Of a DNA stretch of 64,000 nucleotides, positions 1 to 9,891 are shown piece by piece. Both the position numbers and the translations under genes were made by a program. The DNA is from Trochalopteron elliotii (lineage: Eukaryota; Chordata; Aves; Passeriformes; Leiothrichidae). The stretch spans positions 331,255 to 395,254 of the forward strand of contig JANPWX010000644.1 in NCBI GenBank assembly GCA_024734555.1. The letters run 5' to 3'. The notes under the pieces were generated by a model, which made no database searches, was not told where the DNA came from, and worked only from the letters and a program-made list of their open reading frames with translations. Positions within the stretch are counted from its first letter, which is position 1; every line of letters starts with the position of its first letter.

Positions 1-790
1 AATTATAGATCCACAGTCTACACCACCCTGTCATGCCCAAAAAGGTTCTAAGTTCTTTCACTGTTTGAGGCTTTGAGGTCTGGCAATTGCCTCTTTGCGG
101 TCCTGCCCTAAAGTCCTTTGTCCAGCACTCACTTCGTAACCCAGGTAAATGACTGCCTCACCAGCTGGGCTTTCTTTTGGGATACTCGATACCCTTGCAG
201 GCCCAAGAAGTTTAGGAGGCTTACCGTCCAGTCTACACATGTCTCCTGGGTCCGTGTGGCTATCAGGAGATGCATCCACATACTGGAGCAGCTGTCCTTC
301 TCCTGGTGGGGGTTCCCAAGACTCCAAATCCTTTGCAAGCTGCTCCCCAAATATGGTAGGGGAGTTTTTGTAACCTTGGGGTAAAACGCACCATGTGAGT
401 TGTTTTTCGTCCAGTTTTGGGGTTTTCCCACTCAAATGCAAAAAATTTCTGGCTGGCTTCATGGAGAGGGAGGCAAAATAAGGCATCCTTCAAATCTAAA
501 ATGGTAAACCAGGTTAACTCAGGTGTTAAACAAGTCAGCAATATATAAGGATTGGCAACTACTGGGTACAGATCTTCAGTTATTTTGTTGACAGCTCTTA
601 AGTCCTGTACTAGTCTGTATGACCCATCAGGCTTCTTCACTGACCAGAGAGGAGTGTTGAAATCAGACTGACACTCCCTTAGTAGTCCTATCTTCAAAAA
701 GTTTTCAATAATTGGACTAATCCCTTCTCTATCTTCATTCTTTAGGGGGTATTGTTTAACACTTACTCCTTCTCCTTCTTTAAGTTTGAT
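1..790 (-). pseudogene. pol: Reverse transcriptase fragment of gammaretrovirus-like pol
   Basis: This is the N-terminal and palm part of a retroviral RT, which copied the viral RNA into DNA. It is in frame with the protease upstream, separated by one TAG at 791-793. Recognisable blocks are KIGLLRECQSDFNTPLWSVK (near 697), DGSYRLVQDLRAVN, FTILDLKDALFCLPL and, in another frame, LPQGYKNSPTIFGEQL. A one-base frameshift near 385-400 moves the reading to the frame ending at 58, and a second shift falls inside the catalytic YVDD region near 280, so YVD and DLLIA lie in different frames. The active site is therefore destroyed. The window starts before the thumb and RNase H domains. Gammaretrovirus-like is my reading from motifs; a related avian class I ERV is equally possible. 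Confidence 0.85.
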
Positions 791-1230
791 CTATACTGGT
801 AGTGCATTCTTTGCCCTGCCTGGTATGTCAGAAGCCCACACTCCAGGAAACACCTGATCTATTATTTTCGTGAAATTCTCTTCTTCATTTGCAACTTCAA
901 TTTCTTTGGTTATCATCATTAAACTTAACAGTTCTACATATTGTTGATCCTTTACTTTCAAAATAATTTCCCCATTCTTAAATATTATTTTTGCCTCCAG
1001 CTGCTCTAGCAGATCCTTGCCCAAAAGTGCAGATGGAGCATTAGGCATATATAAAAATCGATGAATTCCCCATTGTTTCCCCAATTTATACTTCAATGGT
1101 TTGCAAAAATAAGCTCTTTCAGATTGGCCGGTCGCCTCTTTTACCATAACATAGTCATTGGTTACAGGTATTAGGGCCTTATTCAGTACTGAAAATGTTG
1201 CCCCTGTGTCTATTAAGAATTCTACCTTTT
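791..1230 (-). pseudogene. pro: Retroviral aspartic protease (pro) of the same ERV
   Basis: The minus strand around 1190-1220 encodes LIDTGATFSVLN, the catalytic D-T-G-A loop of a retropepsin, and the frame stays open to 791. Near the end lies ALLGKDLLEQLEA, matching the conserved LLGRDLL-type helix of gammaretroviral proteases. The enzyme would have cleaved Gag and Gag-Pol as a dimer. A run of eight A (1227-1234 on the plus strand as T) sits exactly where the reading moves from the gag frame to the protease frame, so a one-base homopolymer indel is the likely cause of the shift. A TAG at 791-793 separates it from RT. Confidence 0.85.
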
Positions 1231-1295
1231 TTTTCTCTGTTCCCTAGTTTGATTATAACCAGAGGGTCCCCTAGCACAGGGCCCTCTGGTCCTCC

Positions 1296-2933
1296 TCACT
1301 CCTCTTTTACGTGAGCAACCACCTTTTCCCCTTTTTGACCACCTTTTCTATGTTCATCACCCTTTCTTAATTCTGGGCACTGGTTTTTCCAGTGACCAAA
1401 TTTCTTGCAGAATCCACATTGGTCTTTTCCCAGTCGGGGTGGCCCCTGTTTCACTGGACCTTGCCCATGTTTTCCTTTTTCTCTCTCTTTTACTTCTGCT
1501 ACTAATTTCTTCATCCCTTGTTTGTATCCTTCTTCCCAGTTACTAAAAACTCTTCAGGCCTCATCCAGTAAAGCTTCTAAATTCCAGCTGTCTGTCTGGA
1601 CCTCGGATCTTCTGGAGTTTCTGTCTGATGTCTCCTGTAGACTGTCCTAAAAATAAATTTACTAATTGCTGTGTCCCTTCATTAGACCCAGGATCCAGGG
1701 TGGTGTGTCAGCGCATTGCGTCTCACAGGTAATCTAGAAATTCAGAAGGTGTTTGGGAGGGGCCTTGTTTGACAGCATATAGGACTGACCAATTTATGGT
1801 TCTGGGGATTGCTCTTTCTAGCCCTTTTACTATCAATTCCTGGTATCTCTTTAATCGTCCCAACCCCTCATCATTATTAGGATCCCGGCCTGGGTCTTGA
1901 AGGGGAAATACATCTTTAACATCTTCCTGTGTTGTTCTACAATCATCCTGGCCAGATCCTTAGCCACTTTCAAAACTAATTGCTTTTCAGTCTCTGTTAA
2001 GGCATCAAGCAGCAATTGGAGGTCTCCCCGGTCAGGTAAATGCTGCTTGACTATGAACTTCATTTTCTTAGCAACCCCTATTGGATCACTTCGATAGCCC
2101 TTAGCACTCTTTTCCCAAATCTCTAAATCAGTTGAGGAAAAAGGAACCTTAATCAGTTTTGTTTCTCCGTCAGAGGTGACTGCTTATCTTAGAGGTGTTT
2201 GTATGACCTCTGTGGTTTGTTTTCGGGTCCTTGATGCTATAGGCCCTTGTGGGGAAAGTTTGGGAGCTGACAGGGGAGGTTCAGGTTCATCCCACTCACT
2301 GTCACTGCTAGGCAGTGGTGGATATAGTTCCTCAGTTGCTGTCCTCCTAAAGGAAGGTGAAGTTAGAGATGAAGCAGGGGAGGTTGCGGTTAATGGTGGT
2401 TCTGAATCTGCATTTTCCACCACCCTCCTCCTTTCCTGTCTCTTTGGGGGTGGTTTAAGTATGCCTTCTGTCTCTTGTTCCAAAGCTTCTACTTGGTATA
2501 CCTTGTCAGGGTGTGTTCACCTCTGATTTGTCAAGCAGGTGCTGCAACACCGTTTGGGCTTCCCTTTAGTAGCTTTATTATCCTTTTCAAGGGCCAATAC
2601 TAAAGGATCAGATGGTGGCCTCATTCCACAATCCCTCTGCCACTCAGGGTGATTTCAAAGGCTGAGAAACATATATGCATAAGTCACCTCTGACCACCTT
2701 TGTTCCTGTCGCAGGAAAAGCATTAACTGTAATAGTGTCTCATAGTCCAGTGTACCATTTGCTGGCCACTTCACTCCCTCATCAAGTTTATAGAGTGGCC
2801 ACCACTGTGTACATAACTTAACCAGTTCCCTTTTGGTTTCTGTACCATCATAGCCCACCAGCTCTTTCCAGTGTATTAAAATGCACCCCAAAGGGCTTCC
2901 TCTGGAAATCTCTTTGCTCTCATTTGACCCCAT
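1296..2933 (-). pseudogene. gag: Gag (matrix, proline-rich, capsid, nucleocapsid) of gammaretrovirus-like ERV
   Basis: The preferred start is the ATG at 2931-2933, because it gives MGSNES, a myristoylation signal; an upstream in-frame Met at 2990 would hide it. Matrix follows, with the tryptophan-rich LCTQWWPLYKLDEGVKWPANGT. Then comes a proline-rich segment with an LYPPLPSSDSEWDE stretch, resembling the p12-like region. Capsid remnants include LLDALTETEKQLVLKVAKD (1900-2060). Nucleocapsid has one zinc knuckle, CGFCKKFGHWKNQC, spacing C-2-C-4-H-4-C. The pieces lie in one reading frame, interrupted by in-frame stops at 2655-2657, 2517-2519, 2184-2186 and 1851-1853. The terminal stop is TGA at 1296-1298, followed in the same frame by GGAGGACCAGAG, like a gammaretroviral readthrough site. 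Confidence 0.85.
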
Positions 2934-3029
2934 GTTTAGAATTTTCTGTTCCCAACGCTTTTTGATCTTATCCCAGTTCTTAAGTTCCACTTGGTATTCC
3001 TCTGGTACAAAAATATGCTGGTTACACTC

Positions 3030-4915
3030 AACTTTAAGAATTTTTACTGGTTTCTTTAAGATTTCTGAAATCCCATCCTTGGGCAGGGGAACTCTTCTGA
3101 ACTAGCCTCCCAATTCTTGTGCCTCCTATTCCTGAGCATACAGTTTAACCAGCAAAAGGAGAAAAAACAGCTTGTTAATTAAAAAAAAAAAAAGTTAGCA
3201 GTATGTCATTCTTCAAAACAAGGCTCGAAGCATCAGCTGTTGAGGAAAGGAACTTATGGTGATACAAAAAAGGAAGAAAAGAAAGAAAAAAAGACCAACT
3301 CCTTTTTATTATTTTAAAAAAACAAAACAAACAAACAAAAAAAAAACCTCCACACAATAAGCCAGGCACTTCACTCAAGTTGTTGGTTATCAATCACTCA
3401 TTAAACCAGGTCTTCTGTTATGCCTTGCCTTGGGTATATTGCTGTTAAATTCATTTAAAATTATCAAATGTGAACTTTGCAATTACCAGCCGAGCTCCGG
3501 CATAAATCCCATGATTCTATGCTGCACTCAGAATGTGAATCGCTGTGTAAATCACAGCTATCTCAGCACACTAAAATCCCTGCTGGCACTGGGCTCCCCG
3601 TTCTTTGCACACCAACCGGGTTTCCCTTTTCTGCAGGGACTTGACTCCAAACACCAAGAGTTTTAGGCTCACAAAGGAAACAGTCAGGGGTCCCTTATGA
3701 GCCTAAACACATTTGACCAGAAGTTTTAACAAGGTCTCGCCAAAATCCCAAGGATTTCGGCCGGGACGCAGCACAGATCCTTTCTCAGGAAAGCAGGGGG
3801 TGGACCTTGATCTCTCACTGCCTTTCCGCTCCTCTGCGGTTGAGGACCAAGCTACCAGCACTTTAAGATATTATTACACACTCTGGCAACTGCAACCCTC
3901 ACAAACAAATAAGAATGTTTCTTTTTTTTTTTTTTAACTTGCCTAAAACCTTTTGGCGTTTTACAAGGGACGTGGCCTGAGGCTGCCAAGCCTGGATTCC
4001 TCCCCGGTTACCAGGGCATCAAATCACTTTGATCACTGCGGTATGTGGGGCTAGATTTTCGAGAGGAAAAAAAATCAAACCCCTTTACTTTGCTTGTTTT
4101 ACTTACAAACAATAAACAGCTTATTCACCCACAGATGTTTTTCTACTGAACAACACACTGATTAAAATCACACTATCAGTTACACAGTCAAAACTTACAC
4201 ACAGCACTCTGCGTGACACACTTCAGTAACAGCAAGCACCTTAAATCCCTCCGCTTTCTCAGACAGAGGTATTCTTCCATGGATCGGCAGGGGGTTTAAA
4301 ATTTCTTAAACCTTTAAACTTGCAAAACTTTTAAAAACACTTACAAAGGTTAGTAACACACTCCAAAATTACACAAACCAAAATGCCTACAAGACAAACT
4401 GTCACACATCATAACACATACGGTACACAAATTATTCTTTTTCTACTTAAGCACACACAGTCACAAACCTACGAGACCACTACCAAACAAACACGGATCC
4501 ATCTGCAATACACACACACATCCGGCACACGGGATCACAACCCAAAACAGGACCCTTCGTGTCTCAAAACTCCAGCTAGCCCCTCAGATTATGGATTACC
4601 AAGGTGCACCTTTTAAACTACAAGCCAAAATCAGAGCGACCACTGCTCCTAAAACCAACAACACTGGCGATCTGTTGCCGCCTCTGCCCCACTGTACTTG
4701 GGAGGCAGCCACGAGTTACCAGCTTTACCTGGAACAAACATTTACAATACTCCGTGGAATTTCCAAAACCCAGTCAGGCTTCTGCTTTGCATAAGACGTC
4801 TCTTATGACTTATAAGCTGCCTCTATTCAAAGGTACCTGATTTTTAATTCAAATTTCTTTAAACATACCTTTTGTCCGTAGTTCCAGCAGGCTCTGGTCT
4901 TTCCCCGGGGTGTCA
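3030..4915 (-). repeat. 5' LTR and untranslated leader of the gammaretrovirus-like ERV (inner LTR edge unresolved)
   Basis: Non-coding stretch between the gag start and the CR1 junction. The outer LTR edge at 4915 reads TGACACCCCGGGG on the minus strand. A CTTATAAG palindrome near 4810 could be the TATA box. I could not find a convincing tRNA primer-binding site, nor an AATAAA on the minus strand between 3400 and 4900, so the LTR/leader boundary is open. TGACACACTTCAG at 4212 on the plus strand mirrors the outer edge and would give an LTR of about 700 bp, but no PBS adjoins it. The short open frames here are not genes. Confidence 0.5.
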
Positions 4916-5368
4916 GAATAAGAATAAGTTGTCCACCTCTTCCTCCTGGTTGGGTGGATGATAACAGACTCCCAATAGGATGTCAGCCTTGTTGGCTTTC
5001 CCCTTAATTCTTACCCATAGGCATTCAACTCCATCATCATTTGTTTCAATAACTATGGCGTCAAAAGCCTTCTTAATATAAAGGGCCACCCCTCCACCTC
5101 TTCTCCCTTTCCTGTCTCTTCTTAAGAGTTTGTAGCCATCAAGTGCAGTGCTCCAGCTATTTGAGTCATACCACCATGTTTCTGTGATGATGACTACATC
5201 ATAGCTATGCTGTTGCACTATGACCTCCAGCTCTTCCTGTTTGTTACCCATGCTACGTGCATTGGTATACATGCACTTCAGCCGGGCTGCTGATTTCACC
5301 CTTAACTCAGGCTTAGCACCCTTGGGCCTGCTTCCAGGCAGCCCAGCTGCATCCCCTTCCCCCTTCAA
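4913..5368 (-). pseudogene. CR1 ORF2 N-terminal part: endonuclease domain (truncated)
   Basis: The frame opens right after the ORF1 stop (TAG at 5371-5373) at a TTG, with no ATG. It encodes the start of an apurinic/apyrimidinic-type endonuclease, which in CR1 nicks target DNA for target-primed reverse transcription. Recognisable segments are YTNARSMGNKQEELE, TETWW, DGYKLLRRDRKGRRGGGVAL and VECLWVRIKGKANKADIL. After PPNQEEEVDNLF the similarity stops at about 4916, where the ERV LTR starts. The remaining endonuclease and the whole RT domain are absent. The family assignment is firm from these segments. Confidence 0.88.
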
Positions 5369-5370
5369 AC

Positions 5371-6420
5371 CTAGTTTAAAGCTCTCTTAATGAGGTCGGC
5401 CAGCTCCTGAGCTAAGAACCTTCTACCTTTAACAGAGAGATGTACCCCATCTGGTTCTAACAGAGCAGGTGCCATAAAAGTTGCCCCATGATCAAAGAAT
5501 CCGAAATTTTGTCGATGACACCAACCCTTAAGCCACCTGTTAATGGTGTGAGTTCTTCTATTTCTTCCATCATTCTCCTCCGCCACCAAAGGGACTGAGC
5601 AAAACACTACCAGCATTCCTGTCTTATCAACCACATGACCCAATGTCCTAAAGTCCCTTTTAATTGCCTTGACACTCCTCTTTTCAATCTCATCATTGCC
5701 AGCCTGGAGTACCAGCAGTGGGTAATAATCAGTGGGCTGAATCAGCCCAGGAAGTCTCTTAGTAATATCCTTTATCCAGGCCATAGGAAGGCAGCAGACT
5801 TCCCTGTGGGATGGGTCCGGGCAACATATGGGGCCCTCTGTTCCCTTCAGAAGGGTGTCACCTACTACGATTACCCTTCTTTTCTTCTTGATGTTAGAGG
5901 TGAAGATCTGTCTTACAGATGAATTCGAATTGTGAGGCTCCCTGGGCAAATAATTTCCCTCTAAATCATCTAAATCATCTGGCTGGTTCTCTAGATCCAG
6001 GGCCTCATACCTATTCTGAAGTGTCACCTGGTTAGGGGATGGGGGTCAGGAGGAGTTTTTATTATTACCTCCCCGAACAGGGACCCTTTTCCACTCCCCT
6101 TCATCTACTAGGTGCTCTTCTATTGCCTGAGAGTGAGAGGCATATGGGTCCTCTGAGTCTAGATGGGTCTCCCTTAAAGATGGAAGGGCTGAACTCCACC
6201 AGTCTATTTCCTTTTCACTTTCCCTGATACTCCTTAATCGTTCAACTTCCTCCCTAAACTTGGCCACCAGTGAAAGGAGGTTATTCACTTGCTCACACCT
6301 CATCATGCCTCCTTCACATCATTCCCTGAAACAGCAGATAAGCTCAAACACTCTGGGCAGGAGTGGGTCTGTACAGACACATCCTTTTTGGAGGGCTCCA
6401 CTTGGTTACATACACTAGTA
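5371..6420 (-). pseudogene. CR1 ORF1 protein with coiled coil and SGNH/esterase-like domain
   Basis: ORF1 proteins of CR1 elements bind the element RNA, and several carry an esterase-like SGNH hydrolase fold. The N-terminal part (6046-6306) has a short heptad-like stretch, CEQVNNLLSLVAKFREEVER. The C-terminal part (5371-6027) has the SGNH blocks in order: VVGDTLLKGTE (GDS-like, with the catalytic Ser position reading Thr), QAGNDEIE (GxND) and DGVHLS (DxxH). The two parts are in the same frame, split by one stop at 6046-6048. Upstream, NQVEPSKKDVSVQTHSCPEC continues the protein in a shifted frame, so a one-base indel lies near 6305. The Ser-to-Thr change in the nucleophile block may be decay. 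Confidence 0.8.
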
Positions 6421-6684
6421 CCAACCACAGTTTTTGACCATGTTGACACCATTACTAACAGAAACCCCAAGACCAACTGGCAAGTAGAAACACCTCAAAC
6501 AACACAACACAGCACTCCTTGCCATCAAGAGAACTAGCAACCCTGCCTGCTAGCCCTGCCTGTGCAAACTGCCATGCAAACTGCCTTGGCCACGCCCCAG
6601 AGACCATCCACGCCCCTGTTTGCCCACTCCTGTTCGCCATGCTCCGGGTCGCCGCGCTCCAGGTCACTGCACTACCTAGGGACC

Positions 6685-6742
6685 TCTTATAATGGGCCAC
6701 TCAGCAACTCAGGAAGTTCTGCCCCTTTGCTCCTGAATGACT
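6685..6742. repeat. CR1 5' region direct repeat, unit 1
   Basis: A 58-bp unit beginning TCTTATAATGGGCCACTCAG. It recurs at 6773-6830 with three mismatches, all transitions, giving a period of 88 bp. Confidence 0.9.
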
Positions 6743-6772
6743 CCCACTGCAATCACCACACCTGCCTCCTCT

Positions 6773-6830
6773 TCTTATAATGGGCCACTCAGCAACTCAG
6801 GAAGTTCCGCCCCTTTGTTCCTGAATGATT
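6773..6830. repeat. CR1 5' region direct repeat, unit 2
   Basis: Second copy of the 58-bp unit. On the minus strand it carries CAAAGGGGCGGAACTTCC, where unit 1 has GGGGCAGAAC. Confidence 0.9.
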
Positions 6831-6850
6831 CAATGTCTCAGAGCCATCAA

Positions 6851-8415
6851 CTAAAAATCACAGACCAGATTTGCTTTACTGTCAATATTTATCCGAGAAG
6901 TTGTCTTAGCATCAGTGCTAAATGCCTGTGCTCACCACACAGAATTTTCAGGCCTTCCATAAATTTAAACCATCATCAAATTCATAGATTCTGAATCATT
7001 AATTTGAGCATTACCAACTAAGTACTCTGAATTTATACTACTCTAGATTAATTTATTTTTTAAAATAGCAGCAGCTGATATTAGGAATTGCATGAAAACA
7101 CAGAGTGAATCACTATTTTTAAGATCCTTTCTCTAGAGAATGTAGTAGTAAAAACAAAGAAAGACATAAACCACCACCAAAAAAGCCAAGGGGGTTACTG
7201 AGACCAGTTAAGAGTACAAACTGTGCAAAGATGGAAAAATAAGCCTGTCATACTAATCTTGCTGCTGTAGTAACAGCCCATTTCGACCAAAGAATCAGAG
7301 CACTTCACATTTTTTAAGAGGTTGACAGCTGAAAGTTAAGCAAATATAGTACCAAAACCCAGCATGATCAGAAACTGTAGTACCCCAATTCAAGAACAGT
7401 GAAGACCTGAAGGATCAGAAGAAAAGAAAGCAAGAAAATGTTCTGCAGAAGTATAGCAATATTTTAAAGTGTGCTTTCATATTAATAATGAACTCAGAGC
7501 AGTCAAAGTACAAATAGAATAACCTATTAAAATAGGTTAAAATAGATTTTTCTTGACCCAGGATTATACAGTTTGACTCTTCCTCTTATGGATATCAAGA
7601 AGGTAAAATTAAAAACAGCACAGAAAAGCAAGTTGAGTTATGCAGGCAGTGTATAGTGCAGATATACAAAATGAACAAGCAGCAACTCCAAGAACTTGAC
7701 ATCATTAAAAGCTATTACTTTTTTCATTGATTTAATGGAGTTCATCTGATGTACCCCAGATAAAAATGTGACCTTTATTCTTTAAAGTATTTGGTTTAAT
7801 TCCTCTTACTGGAAATATTTTAGCAAATTACAACTACAAGGTGGGAGTAAGGTCAAATAAGGAAGAACAAGAGTTTTTCACACTTCACTCCTTAGTACAC
7901 AATTAATTTTAAGGATCTTTGAGGACTGAACTATATTGTATCTGATAAAAGAAAGTTCACACAAAATCTTCTCATGTCTAGTTTAAAAATGGAAATATTG
8001 GTACACACTGCCCACACCCTACACAAGTCACTTGTTTCCCACCAGCTGACATTGATTTAAAAGAGTTTTTTGATTGGTTCTGGTAAGGTCATTAGATAGC
8101 TTGATGATTATAAATAGCTCCAGTGTCTATATATAGACTACATGCACAGACCACCTTTAAGGTAACAAGAGATGATCTGATTTCTGTCAGCAGAACAAGC
8201 ATGTCTTATATGAAGCACATATTTAACTGCTTTTGCTAAATGGGGGACTGATTGAGAGACAGTGAAGAGAAATAAAGGCACTCAAATACATTGGGCAAAT
8301 ATTCACCTATTCTGAATTCTCTACTTGTCGCCCTGATTTTCAGCCTTCTGATTTTGTTTACATATTTCTACTGGAGTTTCTCACACGTTTAACATAAACA
8401 AAGTAGATTGTTTTC
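6851..8415. other. AT-rich unique non-coding DNA
   Basis: Frequent stops in all frames and A/T-rich composition. I see no repeat family, RNA gene or coding signature here. Confidence 0.6.
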
Positions 8416-8420
8416 GCATT

Positions 8421-8611
8421 TGTCTCTGTGATGGACTGCTGGTTTGACCACTGGGGTCAGAGGGGCGTTCCTCTCATCCCCCAATCCTTGACCAAATCCC
8501 AAAAACTGTATAAATTGAAATTCCCAAAATAAACTTCCTTCTTTTCTCACTTCTCAACCTGACAGGTGAATGTCGTTCTTTCATGTCGTGCTTGCAACAT
8601 CTACTTCTACA
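8421..8611 (+). mobile_element. Very short solo LTR (191 bp) with TSD GCATT
   Basis: It starts TGTCTCTGTGATGG and ends CTTCTACA. The flanks carry an exact 5-bp duplication, GCATT at 8416-8420 and 8612-8616. It contains TATAAA at 8509-8514 and AATAAA at 8528-8533, setting the plus orientation. A TG...CA element with TSD, TATA box and poly(A) signal is a solo LTR left by recombination between two LTRs. The same TATA/AATAAA spacing recurs in the LTRs at 30904 and 31331. Confidence 0.8.
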
Positions 8612-8705
8612 GCATTCATCTCTAAAAAAATCTATATTACTTTTATAATTACAGGTTATTTCCATAACTTAATGTGCTCAGTAAAATTAAGCCGGAGCTT
8701 CTGTG

Positions 8706-8770
8706 AAACAAAACTAAAAAACTAAAAAGCTAAAAAACTAAAAAACAAAAAACTAAAAAACCTAAAAAAC
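8706..8770. repeat. Imperfect 8-bp tandem repeat (CTAAAAAA)n
   Basis: About eight copies of an A-rich octamer with small variations (CTAAAAAA, CTAAAAAG, CAAAAAA). It lies within AT-rich non-coding DNA that runs from 8617 to 9193 and otherwise shows no feature. Confidence 0.85.
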
Positions 8771-9193
8771 TGCAGTTACAATTTTCACAGAAATATCCTG
8801 TTTCTGACATTTTGCATATATGCATTAAGATGCATAAGATTTTTATTATATAATTGCAGAGTGGTGAGTAATAATGCTAGATTATTTGACCTTTCTTCTA
8901 ACACATCCCAGATTCTAGAAAATATTTCACTTAGCAGATAGATGTGCTATTAAAAGAATAGAGGAACTTGGGTTTGTTACTGTCAAACAGTAAGATCTGA
9001 TTTCTCTACTACACATTGTTATGAAATCATAATGGGGTAATACATCTAAAATGAAATTAAAGAAATTCTATTGCAATACAAACCTAGAAAGCAAATGGTG
9101 CAAACACAAAAAGTTACAGAAATTTGGGGTTTTTTATTATGACTTGCTATGAAAAAAATCCCTTTTGCGTTGTTCTTAGACTTATTAGATGTG

Positions 9194-9886
9194 TGTCTCA
9201 ATTTAGATAGACAGGTATTTGCCAGGGAAGATTGGAGTCTCCCTTGAAATGGAGAATGTAAGCCCCTCCCCACCTTTTTCCAAATTATTATAAATTTGCA
9301 ATTAAAAGGCTGTCAGGCAAAGATTTTGGGAATAGGTGTAGTAGTTCTTTACTAGGGATATTAAAAATACAAATGTTGTATTACAAAAGAGTAAGCAAAC
9401 AACCAAACAAACAAGAAATCCTAGAAAACCCTGACAGAGTCAGAAATAAAACCTGACACCCTGTTGGTCAGGGTGTTGGAAACAGTCCAAAAATAAGCTC
9501 TCTTGGAGTGGCAGATGTGGTCCTGTTGGAAGTAGAGATGGTCCTGTAGAGAAAAAGGATCCAGAGATTTGGGAGTCCCGCAGGAACACTGGATGACTGG
9601 CAACACTTGTGGCTCCTTTTTATCTAGGTGGAAAATGGTTTGGCTCATCCTCCCTGGGTAGAGCATCTCACAATACGATGATGTAATGTATCATGTCATT
9701 GGTGAGCTTTAATGGCCCATTAACAGAAGATATCCCCATGGAGGTCATAGGAGGGCGAACAGCGATAAGAAACAATGCCCCACCCAGTCTTTACAGCTGG
9801 CTTGTTATCAGAAAGGCAGCCGCCGCCTTCCCCCTGGAGTTACAAGAAATAAAGAAAAAAAGCACCTCCCCAACTGGGTTTCAACA
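9194..9886. mobile_element. Solo LTR of the TGTCT...GACAG family, older copy
   Basis: It begins TGTCTCAATTTAGATAGACAG and ends GGTTTCAACA. The first 200 bases parallel the LTRs at 11907 and 38287 (GGGAAGATTGGAGTCTCCCTTG, then CCCCTCC, then AAATTATTATAA). An AGATG pentamer occurs at both ends (9187-9191 and 9886-9890) but not in exact register with TG/CA, so the TSD is only probable. It holds a small hairpin, ACACCCTG-TTGGT-CAGGGTGT. The 67- and 81-codon open frames inside it are not genes. Confidence 0.7.
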
Positions 9887-9891
9887 GATGG

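Larger units (their letters stand above)
1..4915 (-). mobile_element. Gammaretrovirus-like ERV, 5' part (LTR/leader-gag-pro-RT), truncated by window start
   Basis: Reading down the minus strand from 4915 the order is LTR/leader, gag, protease, reverse transcriptase, the order of a simple retrovirus. The rest of pol, any env and the 3' LTR would lie before position 1. The outer edge is placed at 4915 because the minus strand there begins TGACACCCCGGGG, a plausible LTR start, directly next to CR1 ORF2 sequence. All genes carry stops or indels, so the copy is dead. The gammaretrovirus-like assignment rests on the MA and RT sequence, a single CCHC knuckle and a stop-codon gag-pol junction in one frame. 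The 3' LTR is not available, so age cannot be estimated. Confidence 0.8.
4916..6850 (-). mobile_element. CR1 (chicken repeat 1) LINE with 5' end, ORF1 and start of ORF2
   Basis: Minus-strand non-LTR retrotransposon: 5' untranslated region (about 6430-6850), ORF1 (5371-about 6420), then ORF2 from 5368, cut off at 4916 where the ERV LTR begins. CR1 copies are usually 5'-truncated, so retaining the 5' part is uncommon. The missing 3' part (RT domain, 3' tail) may lie beyond position 1 if the ERV inserted into this copy. One in-frame stop and a frameshift show it is inactive. Confidence 0.85.
6430..6850 (-). promoter_or_regulatory. CR1 5' untranslated/promoter region with a duplicated unit
   Basis: The segment lies immediately 5' of CR1 ORF1 on the minus strand and is richer in GC than the flanks. 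It contains two near-identical 58-bp units (see the repeat entries), one of which has GGGGCGGAAC on the minus strand, resembling a GC box. A promoter role is inferred from position. The 5' boundary near 6850 is where AT-rich unique sequence begins. Confidence 0.5.

Noticed and set aside
3720..3790. Possible proline-tRNA-like primer site (CGGGACGCAGCACA)
   Set aside because: Similarity to a tRNA 3' end is partial, it does not end in CCA next to a TG, and no LTR edge adjoins.
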